This document shows positions 1 through 10,132 of a stretch of DNA of 64,000 nucleotides, one piece after another. The DNA comes from Roseivirga seohaensis. Lineage in GTDB: Bacteria > Bacteroidota > Bacteroidia > Cytophagales > Cyclobacteriaceae. The stretch's first letter is position 1; every line of letters starts with the position of its first letter. Both the position numbers and the translations under genes were made by a program. The notes under the pieces were generated by a model. It ran no database searches. It saw nothing but the letters and a program-made list of their open reading frames with translations, and was not told the origin of the DNA. The stretch lies in NCBI RefSeq assembly GCF_001592945.1, contig NZ_LRPB01000023.1, forward strand, positions 248,001-312,000, read 5' to 3'.

Positions 1-13
1 GCTAATATTATAG

Positions 14-1549
<1,536 letters not shown>

Positions 1550-1553
1550 GCTT

Positions 1554-3200
1554 ATGAATTTCCTCTCTTCCACCAACCGAAAAGCATTAACAGACACTGT
1601 AAAAGCGCAGCACTATGACCTATTGGTTATTGGAGGGGGAATTACGGGGGCAGGTATTGCGCTCGATGCCGCTTCAAGAGGGCTCAAAACTGTTTTAGTT
1701 GAAAAGAACGATTTCGCCTCGGGTACCAGCAGTAAATCCACCAAACTGATTCATGGCGGTTTGCGCTACCTCAAGCAGTTTGAAATTGCGCTCGTGCGTG
1801 AAGTAGGCAGAGAGCGCGCCACTCTCCATAAACTCATTCCCAACTTGGTAACTTCTGAAAAAATGTTGCTTCCGCTCATTAAGGATGGCACTTTCGGAAA
1901 GCTCATGACCAGCATTGGTTTAATGGTCTACGATGTTTTGGCAGGTGTAGAAAAAGTGGATCAACGCAAAATGTTGGACATTCAAGAGACCTTAGAAAGG
2001 GAACCACTATTAAGCGAAGAGAATGTAGAAGGCGGTGGCATTTATGCAGAATACCGAACTGATGACGCTCGCCTAACAATTGAAATTATTAAAACCGCCT
2101 CCAGATTTGGAGCGCATTGCCTTAATTATGTGCAGGCCGATGAGTTCATTTATAAGGAAGGAAAAGTAGCCGGTGTTTTTGCTACGGACTTTATTTCAGG
2201 TGAAAAAATGGAGATTAGGGCCAAATCTACCATCAGTGCAGCTGGCCCTTGGGTGGATGAACTGAGAACGAAAGACCATTCTTTGACCAACAAACACCTC
2301 CACCTCACCAAAGGCGTACACATTGTGTTGCCCCACAGTAAATTTCCGCTCAAGCAAGCCATTTATTTCGATTTCCCCGACAAGCGAATGGTGTTTGCCA
2401 TTCCACGAGGGAAAATCACATATATAGGCACTACCGACACCGATTACTTTGGCGATAAGGATAAAATTTTAACCACCAAAGCCGATGTAGACTACCTTAT
2501 TAATGGGACCAATCATGCATTTCCAAAGTTGAACCTAAAGGCCAAAGATGTAGAATCGAGCTGGGCCGGAGTAAGGCCACTGATACATGAAGACGGAAAG
2601 TCTGCTTCAGAAATTTCGCGCAAAGATGAAATCTTCGAGTCGGAAAGTGGACTGATCTCTATTGCTGGCGGCAAGCTCACGGGCTATAGAAAAATGGCTG
2701 AAAAGGTAGTCGATCGCTTGTATGATAGACTGCACAAAGAAGAAGACATGCCCATTGTGGAAACCAAAACCACCCATATTGATCTGGATAATGGCGCTTT
2801 TAAAAATGCCAAAGCGGTAAAGAAATACAGAAGAGCAATTCGTGAGCAATTAGAGGTCATTGGCCTCGAGAAGTACTATGCGGGCTATTTGGTGAGCAAT
2901 TACGGAAAGGTAACAGACGAAATTATTGAAGGCATGAATGCTTTTGACAACAAAGCACTCCACCTTAAATTGATTCGTTCAGAATTGAGGTATTGCCTAG
3001 AAAATGAAATGGTCTTTTCAATTCAAGATTTCTACATCCGCAGAACGGGCCGTTTGTATTTCGATATTCACAGCATCAAACCTACGCTTGAGGTTATACT
3101 CAAGGATTTTCAAAATCACTTCGGTTGGTCTGTTGAAAAAGTACTTTCAGAAAAAGAAGCCATGGAAAAAGCCATTCAAGAGGTTTCTGTTTTTGGCTAG
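1554..3200 (+). CDS. glpD: Aerobic glycerol-3-phosphate dehydrogenase (FAD)
   Basis: Membrane-associated flavoenzyme that oxidises glycerol 3-phosphate to dihydroxyacetone phosphate and passes electrons to the quinone pool. The 548-residue protein has the dinucleotide-binding fold near its start (LLVIGGGITGAGIALDAASRGL, about residues 22-44) and the family signature FASGTSSKSTKLIHGGLRYL just after it. The C-terminal region (from about 410) matches the helical cap domain of GlpD/GlpA. It follows glpK by 4 bp and completes the two-step route from glycerol to glycolysis. Its stop is 4 bp from the stop of the convergent lipoprotein gene, leaving no room for a dedicated terminator. Confidence 0.96.
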   Translation: MNFLSSTNRKALTDTVKAQHYDLLVIGGGITGAGIALDAASRGLKTVLVEKNDFASGTSSKSTKLIHGGLRYLKQFEIALVREVGRERATLHKLIPNLVTSEKMLLPLIKDGTFGKLMTSIGLMVYDVLAGVEKVDQRKMLDIQETLEREPLLSEENVEGGGIYAEYRTDDARLTIEIIKTASRFGAHCLNYVQADEFIYKEGKVAGVFATDFISGEKMEIRAKSTISAAGPWVDELRTKDHSLTNKHLHLTKGVHIVLPHSKFPLKQAIYFDFPDKRMVFAIPRGKITYIGTTDTDYFGDKDKILTTKADVDYLINGTNHAFPKLNLKAKDVESSWAGVRPLIHEDGKSASEISRKDEIFESESGLISIAGGKLTGYRKMAEKVVDRLYDRLHKEEDMPIVETKTTHIDLDNGAFKNAKAVKKYRRAIREQLEVIGLEKYYAGYLVSNYGKVTDEIIEGMNAFDNKALHLKLIRSELRYCLENEMVFSIQDFYIRRTGRLYFDIHSIKPTLEVILKDFQNHFGWSVEKVLSEKEAMEKAIQEVSVFG

Positions 3201-3204
3201 AAAA

Positions 3205-4368
3205 TCATTTTTCTACAATCTTCACTTTCAAAAAAGTCTGGTAATCGCGTTCATCTTTGTAGGTGCGTTTCAGCCAAAGAAAATCGTTTTCTGTGCCTTT
3301 GGGTAAAGCCTCATTAAGGTTAATTTCCCATTCAACTTTTCCTAAAAACTGTTTTTGATCAAATAGTAGAAAATCAGTTGTTATATATTTTCTCACCGCA
3401 GCTTCTAACTCTGGCGACTCATAATAATTAGGAATTTGTTGCAACTCTTTCATCACAGCGTCCGGTATTCGCCCGATGCTCAAGAGCAATACTTTATCAC
3501 CTACAGAAAAAATATTTGCATTTACTCTTAACTGCTCAGGGGCATCTTTGCTACCAAAGCTTACTGCATTATACTTAGGCAAAAAATCGGTTGGAATTTC
3601 AATTTTATTGAGGTACTCATTTTTCTCTGCATCAAAAATATAAAGGTAACTGTCGCTTTGATGGGTAAAAGCAAAGGTACTTCCCGACAATCGTGTGAAA
3701 GTCGGATAACCCCAGTCCATGTACTCGCCAGCCGTACGGTAAATATTGTCAGGTTCTTTATGCATAACCGTAGTGTTTTCACCCGTCTCAAAATTCATTC
3801 GAAAAACCGCATCAACGGAATCCTGATATTCCTGACTGCTGCGGTTTCTGTTGGTAAGGTCCAAAATCAGAGCCACCACTTCCGTTCCCCGTTGGGTTTC
3901 AAAAGCCTTTATCCGTTGGGGGGAATAATCAAGCCAAATACCTCCTCCAGGATTTATTGGATTGTCGTAACGCCCAAGTCTTTCACCGGCCTTGGAAAAG
4001 CGATAAAAATCAGGGTGACCAAAAGCCACCAGCTCATCTTTACCATAAAAGCTCCAGCCATAACTTGAATTGCCCATATAGTTTGGCCCTTCTATATGAG
4101 GGTTAAAAGAAGAAAGAACCTCACCGTCTTTGTCCATAACCAAGTAATCCCCCGATTGAACATCCGCAAACAGAAGGTCTCCTGTAGTACTTTGGTAATC
4201 TAGCAATTCAACCATTGAGAGTCTATCAATCACCAAAGAGTCAACAATTTCAGCTTTGAAGCTTCTTATTTTACTTTCTGAATTTTCTTCATTGCCACTG
4301 CAAGCCATCATTGATATAAGGCAGCATGTGAGCAAAAAGAGTTGAGAGTTTTTGAAATACTTAAGCAT
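3205..4368 (-). CDS. DUF4221-like beta-propeller lipoprotein, paralogue 1
   Basis: A 387-residue predicted lipoprotein of unknown function. The N-terminus has a hydrophobic stretch ending in a lipobox-like MMAC followed by SGNEEN, so it is probably exported and lipid-anchored. The body is rich in repeated aromatic/hydroxyl strands (for example SYGWSFYGKDELVAFGH, TFAFTHQSDSYLYIFDAE) that suggest the six-bladed propeller fold of the Bacteroidota DUF4221/BF3164-type families. It is clearly paralogous to the next gene upstream: the two share the order VDS.x.DRLS.x.LLDY, FNPH.E.P, YGWSFYG, MNFETGE and the terminal RDYQTFLKVKIVE. The two genes are 12 bp apart and likely one transcript. Family assignment is from memory of sequence features; no ligand can be stated. 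Confidence 0.75.
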   Translation of the reverse strand: MLKYFKNSQLFLLTCCLISMMACSGNEENSESKIRSFKAEIVDSLVIDRLSMVELLDYQSTTGDLLFADVQSGDYLVMDKDGEVLSSFNPHIEGPNYMGNSSYGWSFYGKDELVAFGHPDFYRFSKAGERLGRYDNPINPGGGIWLDYSPQRIKAFETQRGTEVVALILDLTNRNRSSQEYQDSVDAVFRMNFETGENTTVMHKEPDNIYRTAGEYMDWGYPTFTRLSGSTFAFTHQSDSYLYIFDAEKNEYLNKIEIPTDFLPKYNAVSFGSKDAPEQLRVNANIFSVGDKVLLLSIGRIPDAVMKELQQIPNYYESPELEAAVRKYITTDFLLFDQKQFLGKVEWEINLNEALPKGTENDFLWLKRTYKDERDYQTFLKVKIVEK

Positions 4369-4380
4369 ACAAATCTGAGG

Positions 4381-5565
4381 TTAGGGTTTTTCTGAATTAG
4401 AGTCTTCTACAATTTTTACTTTCAAAAAAGTCTGGTAATCGCGTTCGTCATCATACCTACGCTGAACCCAGAAATATCCATCGGGGCTACTGATTTTTTG
4501 ATACCCCACATTTCCGGCAGTCCATTTCACCTCGCCCAAAAAGCGGTTTTCGTCAAAGAGTAAATGGTTATTCGTCATGTACTTTTTTACTGCATCCTTA
4601 TAATCCTGCGATTCAGACAGCATGTCTACCTTTTTATATATTTCTCTTATGATAGACTCTGGAACTTTTCCCATGACCGAAACCATGATGTTATCACCAG
4701 TGGAGACCACATAGGAGTTAATTCTAAATATATCTGGCTCTCCCTTTTCTCCAAACTCAATCGTTTCATACTCAGGCTGAAAAGCCTTTGGAAGCGGGAT
4801 CGCGTTTACTAAGTTGTTATTCGCCACATCAAAAATGTAAAGCATGGAGTCAATGCTATAGACCTGAGCAAAGCGGTCGTTTTTCATTTTTGTTACATAA
4901 GGAAAGCCGCGGTCTACAAATTTCCCTAAAGTCCGATATACACTTTCAGGCTGTTTTTCCATTACGGGAGTGGCCTCTCCAGTTTCAAAATTCATACGGT
5001 AAAGCATAACTGTCGAATCTTGAAAGCCTTGAGAGTTGTAAGGAGGCCCAGCAGGCTCAGTGATAAAAGCAAGCACTTCAGTGCTGCCATTTATAGTATA
5101 ACTGTCCACCATAGTTGGGTCTCTATCTAACCACCAAATCGACCTTGCTTCTACAGGGTAGGGTATTTTAGCAAGCTTGTTTCCCTTTTTATCAAACTGA
5201 TATAAATAATAGTGGCTGTGACAAACCAATCCATCATTTCCGTAAAAACTCCAACCGAAGTCATAATCACCAACATAGGCGGGGCTTTCAACATGGGGGT
5301 TGAATTGCAAGACCAAGTCACCGTTTTCGTTCACGATCAATACTTCATTGGTTTGTTGATCGCCTACTAAAAACTCTTTCGTGTCAACATTGTAGTCTAA
5401 TAGTTGAAGTGTTGAAAGTCGATCGACCATAACGGAATCGACTACTTGGGTAATGTAGGATTTGACATTATCATCAGTAACCTCTTTTGAAGTACCACAG
5501 GAAACAGTCAATAAAACCAGCAGAAGGAAACTAAAAATTGAGAATGCCTGAGATCGGAGTTTCAT
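4381..5565 (-). CDS. DUF4221-like beta-propeller lipoprotein, paralogue 2
   Basis: A 394-residue predicted lipoprotein and the tandem paralogue of the gene just downstream. Signal sequence SFLLLVLLTVSCGTSKE gives a lipobox ending in VSC. It shares the internal landmarks DRLSTLQLLDYN, FNPHVESPAYVGDYDFGWSFYG, LYRMNFETGEATPVMEKQPESVYRT and the C-terminal RDYQTFLKVKIVE with its neighbour, so the pair arose by duplication. It is probably the first gene of a two-gene unit transcribed from the 154-bp divergent region shared with the radical SAM gene. Function is unknown; a periplasmic or surface binding role is an inference from fold and lipidation only. Confidence 0.75.
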   Translation of the reverse strand: MKLRSQAFSIFSFLLLVLLTVSCGTSKEVTDDNVKSYITQVVDSVMVDRLSTLQLLDYNVDTKEFLVGDQQTNEVLIVNENGDLVLQFNPHVESPAYVGDYDFGWSFYGNDGLVCHSHYYLYQFDKKGNKLAKIPYPVEARSIWWLDRDPTMVDSYTINGSTEVLAFITEPAGPPYNSQGFQDSTVMLYRMNFETGEATPVMEKQPESVYRTLGKFVDRGFPYVTKMKNDRFAQVYSIDSMLYIFDVANNNLVNAIPLPKAFQPEYETIEFGEKGEPDIFRINSYVVSTGDNIMVSVMGKVPESIIREIYKKVDMLSESQDYKDAVKKYMTNNHLLFDENRFLGEVKWTAGNVGYQKISSPDGYFWVQRRYDDERDYQTFLKVKIVEDSNSEKP

Positions 5566-5719
5566 TATAGCTTAAGTATAATTTTATGTTCCAAAATATA
5601 AATTAATAGTCCAGAAAACAAAAGAGCACAAATAAGGCTTCAAAAGAAATACTCAATCTATTAGCTATAATATTTGGTTTGAATCTATTATTTTTAGTTT
5701 TACTAATAATACTAGATTA

Positions 5720-6769
5720 ATGATTAAAGGAAGAGGCGCTCAAAAGCAGGTGAAGAACAGGTTCTTGATGCACGAATATGTACAAGAACACCTAGAGGCA
5801 ATCGATGAATTTGATGGCCAAAACCCGAACACCAAATACATCCCCATCTTCCCAAAAACCATTGTGAACAAAGTGGAAAGTCCTGATGTAGGCATGACCT
5901 ACTCCCTCAACCCTTATCAAGGTTGCGAGCATGGCTGCATTTATTGCTATGCGCGAAACAGCCATGAATACTGGGGTTATAATGCTGGGTTAGATTTCGA
6001 AAAAGTGATTATGTACAAGGAGTCTGCGCCACAGTTGCTAGAAAAGCATTTGCAAAACCCCAATTGGCAGCCTTCTACCATCGTGCTTTCTGGCAATACC
6101 GATTGTTATCAGCCTTTGGAGCAAAAGCTCGAAATTACCCGAAAGCTGCTCGCTGTTTTTCTGAAATACAAACACCCGGTGGGCATTATTACCAAAAACG
6201 TTACCATTACCCGCGACCTCGATATTATTGGCCCTTTGGCCGACCTCAACCTGATTAGCGTTTATTTCAGCCTCACTACTTTGGATGAATCGGTAAGAAG
6301 AAAGCTTGAACCGAGAACAGCTTCGGCTATTAGAAAATTGAAGGCCATTGAAACCCTAACCCAGCGTGGCGTGCCCGTAAACATTATGATTGGCCCTATT
6401 ATTCCCGGCCTAAACGACCATGAAATTCCTGAAATTATGAAAGCCGCTTCCAAGGCTGGAGCGCGAAGCGCTGGTTATACCATGGTGCGGTTAAATGGCG
6501 CCATTGGCCAAGTGTTCGAACATTGGGTGCAGGAAGCTTTTCCCGACAGGGCAAGTAAAATTCTGAACCAAATAAAGGCCGCACACGGAGGCAAACTAAA
6601 CGACAGCCGTTACAGCACCAGAATGCGAGGCGAGGGTTTGATGGTGCAATCCATCAACCGACTGTTTGAGCTTTCTAAAGCCAAGTACTTTCAAAATACA
6701 GAACCCAGGCCGAAACTCCGCACCGACTTATTTGTGAAAACCAACAAAGGGCAGATGGGGCTGTTTTAG
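5720..6769 (+). CDS. PA0069-family radical SAM protein
   Basis: A 349-residue radical S-adenosylmethionine enzyme. The 4Fe-4S ligand motif CxxxCxxC is visible as CEHGCIYCYAR at about residues 73-83, followed by a spore photoproduct lyase-like barrel (VLSGNTDCYQPLE, TKNVTITRDLD, GPIIPGLNDHEIP). This order is typical of the uncharacterised PA0069/Rv2578c group, which is widespread but has no firmly assigned substrate. It is transcribed alone and divergently from the paralogous lipoprotein genes. The ATG at 5720 is preceded by a very A/T-rich leader. The enzyme class is secure; the reaction is not known. Confidence 0.9.
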   Translation: MIKGRGAQKQVKNRFLMHEYVQEHLEAIDEFDGQNPNTKYIPIFPKTIVNKVESPDVGMTYSLNPYQGCEHGCIYCYARNSHEYWGYNAGLDFEKVIMYKESAPQLLEKHLQNPNWQPSTIVLSGNTDCYQPLEQKLEITRKLLAVFLKYKHPVGIITKNVTITRDLDIIGPLADLNLISVYFSLTTLDESVRRKLEPRTASAIRKLKAIETLTQRGVPVNIMIGPIIPGLNDHEIPEIMKAASKAGARSAGYTMVRLNGAIGQVFEHWVQEAFPDRASKILNQIKAAHGGKLNDSRYSTRMRGEGLMVQSINRLFELSKAKYFQNTEPRPKLRTDLFVKTNKGQMGLF

Positions 6770-6902
6770 GAGGGGTTTGAAAAAAATATAGAGTGAATGG
6801 CTCCTTGCTTTTCTCTATTTAACCTACAAGCAATTTTCTAATACAATTTATCCTGTGAGTTTTCAAGTCTCAAATAAACCCTATCAATTGTTGACAATTC
6901 GT

Positions 6903-7709
6903 TTATATCCAATCTATATTTCCAGATGTTTGGTTTAAAATTCCCTGTCGCCCATCAAATGGCCCTAAATATATTGGAAGACCTTCTTCATTTAGTTCTG
7001 ATTCCTTGTTAAAAATCATGTCAAATGCAGACTTGAAAATGAGTTGTTCATTGTCTATTACAGAAGGTTTCAAAGCTACGTTCGTTTTTTCTCGATATTG
7101 AATACTCGGATATGCAATTCCATCAAGATTGCTACCAGTTAGTTCAGACCTTTCCAGCACTGAAGTCACTAGTGCAGAAGTCAGCTCATAGATAACTGGA
7201 TTGCACTTCGATGATTGATAGAAATATGGACTTATGAAGTTCCAAAATTTTTTATCCTCTTCAGAATAGGGAGCAACTTCATTAAATGCTTTGGCAATTT
7301 CATTCTTGAGTTCAACATCTGGAATTAATAGAATTGATATCACCTGTCTTATTTGCCAAGTACCTATTGATACTCTAATTGATGTACCGAGTTCAAATTG
7401 CTCATACCAGTATGGGAGCATTTCCATTAGACAAGCCTCATAATTATCTGAGGCATAGAACCAAGTATCACCAGGTTTTCCAATCCTCGAAAAGGAATTA
7501 GACTTGTGAGGAGGGTAAATGTATTCCGTGTAGTCTTCTAGAATTTCATCAGGTTTGGAAAATCTTGCCCGAAATATAGTCTGCGCTAGTTTTAGCTTAG
7601 TTTCTATTATAGGTATGTGGATACTATGGAAGTAATTTAGGAAATGATCATACCTATTATTGGAGAACTTAAATATTCCTTCTATAATCGATGGTTTTAG
7701 GTAGTCCAT
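6903..7709 (-). CDS. RES-domain protein (ADP-ribosyltransferase-fold toxin-like)
   Basis: A 268-residue protein with the hallmarks of the RES domain: an arginine-rich start (IFRARFSKPDE, about residue 46), the block FSRIGKPGDTWFYASDNYEACLMEM (about 74-98) with the conserved Arg, Tyr, Ser and Glu, and the late GIAYPSIQYREKTNVALKP (about 198-216). Characterised RES toxins modify or degrade NAD+ and are paired with an Xre/MbcA-type antitoxin carrying a COG5642/DUF2384 domain. No such partner is visible on either side; the gene upstream is a broken TlpA-like gene. It is longer than a minimal RES toxin (~150 residues), with about 40 extra N-terminal residues, so it may be one of the solitary RES proteins. 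The ATG at 7709 lies next to repeated DNA. Confidence 0.7.
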   Translation of the reverse strand: MDYLKPSIIEGIFKFSNNRYDHFLNYFHSIHIPIIETKLKLAQTIFRARFSKPDEILEDYTEYIYPPHKSNSFSRIGKPGDTWFYASDNYEACLMEMLPYWYEQFELGTSIRVSIGTWQIRQVISILLIPDVELKNEIAKAFNEVAPYSEEDKKFWNFISPYFYQSSKCNPVIYELTSALVTSVLERSELTGSNLDGIAYPSIQYREKTNVALKPSVIDNEQLIFKSAFDMIFNKESELNEEGLPIYLGPFDGRQGILNQTSGNIDWI

Positions 7710-7714
7710 ATGAT

Positions 7715-7748
7715 CTGAGACTGTTACCCATAAATATATTGAATTTTA
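7715..7748. repeat. Direct repeat, copy 1 (flanks TlpA-like pseudogene)
   Basis: The stretch TGAGACT-(4 nt)-CCCATAAATATATTG followed by AATTTTA recurs at 8899-8931. The last 22 bases are identical in both copies and the four-base spacer differs. The two copies bracket the broken TlpA-like gene. A shorter form (AAATATATTGAATTTTA) also occurs near 11609. Confidence 0.8.
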
Positions 7749-7842
7749 TGACATTTCTACCCAACCAAAAAACCACTCCCTTTCGAGTGCGGTTAGTTGT
7801 TTCAGTATTTGTGTATCAATTACTTCTTGCTGTTGATGGCTG
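7732..7842. repeat. Duplicated 3' end and terminator of the S9 peptidase gene
   Basis: This stretch is a diverged copy of 11608-11720. From 7781 to 7842 it differs from 11659-11720 at only a few positions, including the bases that encode the last residues (AINSKK-stop) of the S9 peptidase on the minus strand and its terminator. Here those bases sit immediately after the stop codon of the TlpA-like pseudogene, so they no longer encode a peptidase. The left part (7750-7780) is more diverged. Confidence 0.85.
7766..7795 (-). terminator. Probable rho-independent terminator after the TlpA-like pseudogene
   Basis: On the minus strand a short stem (CACTC with GAGTG) around a GAAAGG-type loop is followed by a run of T. 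It is a mutated copy of the terminator at 11644-11673, where the stem is longer and perfect, so it is probably weaker. Confidence 0.55.
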
Positions 7843-8864
7843 TTACAAGCCGTCCTTTTCATTAAATAGTTGCTTGAGTCTCATTTGTAATTTTTCTCCT
7901 CGTATAAATCTGTCAATGATTATTCCGTTTTCATCGATTAAAAAATTATCAGGAATATCTCGTACTCCATAAATCATTGCGGCTTCATTATTATCTCCTT
8001 TTAGGTCACTCACATTTGGCCAAGTCAATCCATCTTTTTCAATTGCTTTTTCCCATTTTTCTTTATTACTATCCAATGATACTCCAAGAATTTCAAAACC
8101 TTGGTCATTATATAGCTCAACCAGTTCAGGATTGAAAGCCCTACAAGGGCCGCACCAAGAAGCCCAAAACTCTATTAGGGTATACTTTCCCTTTAACTCC
8201 GATAATTGAATTGTTTGTCCGTCTACATTGGCTTGCCCTCTTCTGTGGATCGTAATTTTTCGTTTATCTGCGAGAATATTTGTTCTGTTTCTTCACTTCC
8301 CATCATTTCTTTTGACCAGTTTAATTGGGTCAGACTTTCATAGGAATTAGGGTAATCCTTAATGAATCCCTTATTAATATCAATAACCACGTATTGCATT
8401 TGTTCATAAAAAACAAAAAGTGAATCACGGTTTTCCTTTGTAACCATCGCTTCAAGTTTCCCCATTTCTTTAAAAATAGAGTCCTTTCTTTCTAAAAGTA
8501 GTTCAGATTCCTTCTGGGTATTCGAACCACTTACTTTACCTTCCGAAAAACTCCCCTCTTGACCAACAAAATCAATTTCTTTATTCTCTAACCAAAAAGT
8601 CCTGTCATCCCTACTTTCAATTATCCTTAAATGCGCTAAGGTTGGCCGACTTACATTTCCTTTGAATTGAAATTCTTCATTGAGAACAATCGCAGAATCA
8701 GCAATTACATCCATTTTTGGATAGAGGTATAATAAAACTTGGGTGCTGTCAGGTACATTTTTTGCGATTCCGTTGATTAAATATCCCTTACTTACAGGCT
8801 TATCTTGACAAGAAATTAATATTGTCAATGAAATTATAGCTATGCTTGTACTTAGATTTTTCAT
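7843..8864 (-). pseudogene. TlpA-like thiol-disulfide oxidoreductase with DUF4369-type N-terminus, frameshifted
   Basis: Two reading frames together make one standard Bacteroidota TlpA-like lipoprotein. The upstream frame (8864 down to 8223) gives 213 residues: a lipobox signal (ILISCQDK), a DUF4369-like beta domain and a helical linker ending EEGKPM-stop. The downstream frame continues without a gap as VDGQTIQLSELKGKYTLIEFWASWCGPCRAF, containing the thioredoxin active site WCGPC, and ends at 7843 after FNEKDGL. The break lies at about 8223-8245 and needs a one-base shift. The linker motif usually seen just before the thioredoxin domain (ApdF-like) is also poorly preserved. A sequencing error is possible, but the flanking duplications suggest real decay. 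If intact, the product would be a membrane-anchored periplasmic reductase. Confidence 0.8.
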
Positions 8865-8898
8865 TTAGCTTTTTTACTTATCCCCAAACAGTCTTGTA

Positions 8899-8931
8899 TG
8901 AGACTAAGCCCCATAAATATATTGAATTTTA
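8899..8931. repeat. Direct repeat, copy 2
   Basis: Matches 7715-7748, with the final 22 bases identical. It lies just upstream of the start of the TlpA-like pseudogene, so the two copies delimit a segment of about 1.2 kb. Confidence 0.8.
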
Positions 8932-9018
8932 GGTAGTTAACCCTAAGCAAACCGTAAAGCCTATGGCTTACAAAAAAATAAGAATAGAAATACCGATGAA
9001 CATAGCGAGCTGGATTGA

Positions 9019-9052
9019 TTGAATAGGGCTTTGATAAAACCAATTATCTTTG
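9019..9052 (+). promoter_or_regulatory. Candidate Bacteroidota promoter for the AraC-type gene
   Basis: TATCTTTG at 9045-9052 is an exact match to the TAnnTTTG -7 element, and a TTG lies 23 bp upstream at 9019-9021, at the long end of the accepted spacing. Transcription would begin near 9060 and give a leader of about 75 bases that contains the repeats at 9069-9128. Confidence 0.45.
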
Positions 9053-9068
9053 CTGAAAAACAGCATCA

Positions 9069-9128
9069 GATTCACGTTTTACTTATCGTAACTAATACTG
9101 TAAGCTCAACGTAACTAAATCGTGAATC
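9069..9128. promoter_or_regulatory. Inverted and direct repeats upstream of the AraC-type gene
   Basis: GATTCACG at 9069-9076 and CGTGAATC at 9121-9128 form a perfect 8-bp inverted repeat. Between the arms the 9-mer CGTAACTAA occurs twice, at 9087-9095 and 9110-9118, 23 bp apart. AraC-family proteins commonly bind two direct half-sites about two helical turns apart, so this may be an autoregulatory site; that link is an inference. Confidence 0.5.
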
Positions 9129-9136
9129 CATAGCCC

Positions 9137-10132
9137 ATGAATCTCTTTGGAATATTAGGTTTGTTTGCCGGTATAGCAGTAACAACTGGTTTGTTTTTAG
9201 CAGCTTACCTCATTTTTATTAGAAAGGATGATAAAATTGGCAACTACTTTCTTGGCGCACTGTTTTTGGCAATTTCACTTCGCGTAGGTAAGTCTATTGC
9301 ATATTTTCTTCTTCCTGTTATGGCAGATGAAGGTGTGGCCACAGGCTTTTTGGGGCTTTCTTTAATAGGGCCGCTCACATTGTTTTATACCGCCTATGCT
9401 GCCAGTAGAAAATCAATTCCATGGTATTATTATGCAATTCATTTTATATACCCATTGGTTGGTACAGTGCTTTGCTTCACGGTAGTAAAAGATGAAGGAT
9501 TTACATGGTTTTATCAGATTACTACAGTCATAATGTTTTTCTATTTGCTCAAGGCATGGAAGGTGAATACCGTAAGCACTTATGAGCATGAGCGCCTTGC
9601 TGCTTGGAACAAGCAAATATTGATTGCTGTTTCGCTAGTTTGGGCGGCCTTTGTTTATCAGCACCTTACCAACTCCATGATGGATTATGCCATTGGTTCA
9701 GGAATTGCGGCTGTGGGCATTTATTTTGTGTTTATCAATGCCCTCAAATCTCCAGTGGTTTTTCAGCCAGCCATGAAGGTAGAGGTTTCTCCATTGTATG
9801 TAAAGAAGGTGAAAGAGGCCTTTGAGCATGAAAATGTTTACAGAGTGCCAGGAATAACAATCAATCAACTTTCCGAGCAATTACAAATACCCGCTTATTT
9901 GATCACTCATTGTGTAAAAGAACTTTACAAAATGACATTTCCTGAAGCCATTAATCATTTCAGAATTAACGAAGTGCAGAGCCTATTATTGATCGAAGAC
10001 AATGTAAAAGTGGAGGCTTTAGCTTATGATGTTGGCTTTAAAACGCCATCTGCATTTTATGCCGCGTTTAAAAAGCAAACGGGTATGAGTCCGAAGGTTT
10101 TTAAGCAGACCCAGGCACTAAAAACAGCATAA
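9137..10132 (+). CDS. AraC-family transcriptional regulator with N-terminal membrane domain
   Basis: A 331-residue protein in two parts. Residues 1-215 are hydrophobic, with about six to seven predicted membrane segments (LFGILGLFAGIAVTTGLFLAAYLIF at the start), like other Bacteroidota membrane-bound AraC proteins. Residues about 230-331 form the double helix-turn-helix DNA-binding domain, including the second-helix signature VEALAYDVGFKTPSAFYAAFKKQTGMSPKVFKQ. It is therefore likely a membrane sensor that acts directly on DNA. It converges on the DUF2911 gene. Target genes cannot be named; the repeats in its own leader suggest autoregulation. Confidence 0.9.
   Translation: MNLFGILGLFAGIAVTTGLFLAAYLIFIRKDDKIGNYFLGALFLAISLRVGKSIAYFLLPVMADEGVATGFLGLSLIGPLTLFYTAYAASRKSIPWYYYAIHFIYPLVGTVLCFTVVKDEGFTWFYQITTVIMFFYLLKAWKVNTVSTYEHERLAAWNKQILIAVSLVWAAFVYQHLTNSMMDYAIGSGIAAVGIYFVFINALKSPVVFQPAMKVEVSPLYVKKVKEAFEHENVYRVPGITINQLSEQLQIPAYLITHCVKELYKMTFPEAINHFRINEVQSLLLIEDNVKVEALAYDVGFKTPSAFYAAFKKQTGMSPKVFKQTQALKTA

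Noticed and set aside
3004-3306. 100-codon frame overlapping the end of glpD and the start of the lipoprotein gene region
   Set aside because: It overlaps two solid genes in other frames and shows no family features.
8861-9043. 60-codon open frame upstream of the TlpA-like pseudogene, minus strand
   Set aside because: It spans the direct repeat and the AraC promoter region, has no recognisable motif and no support from context.
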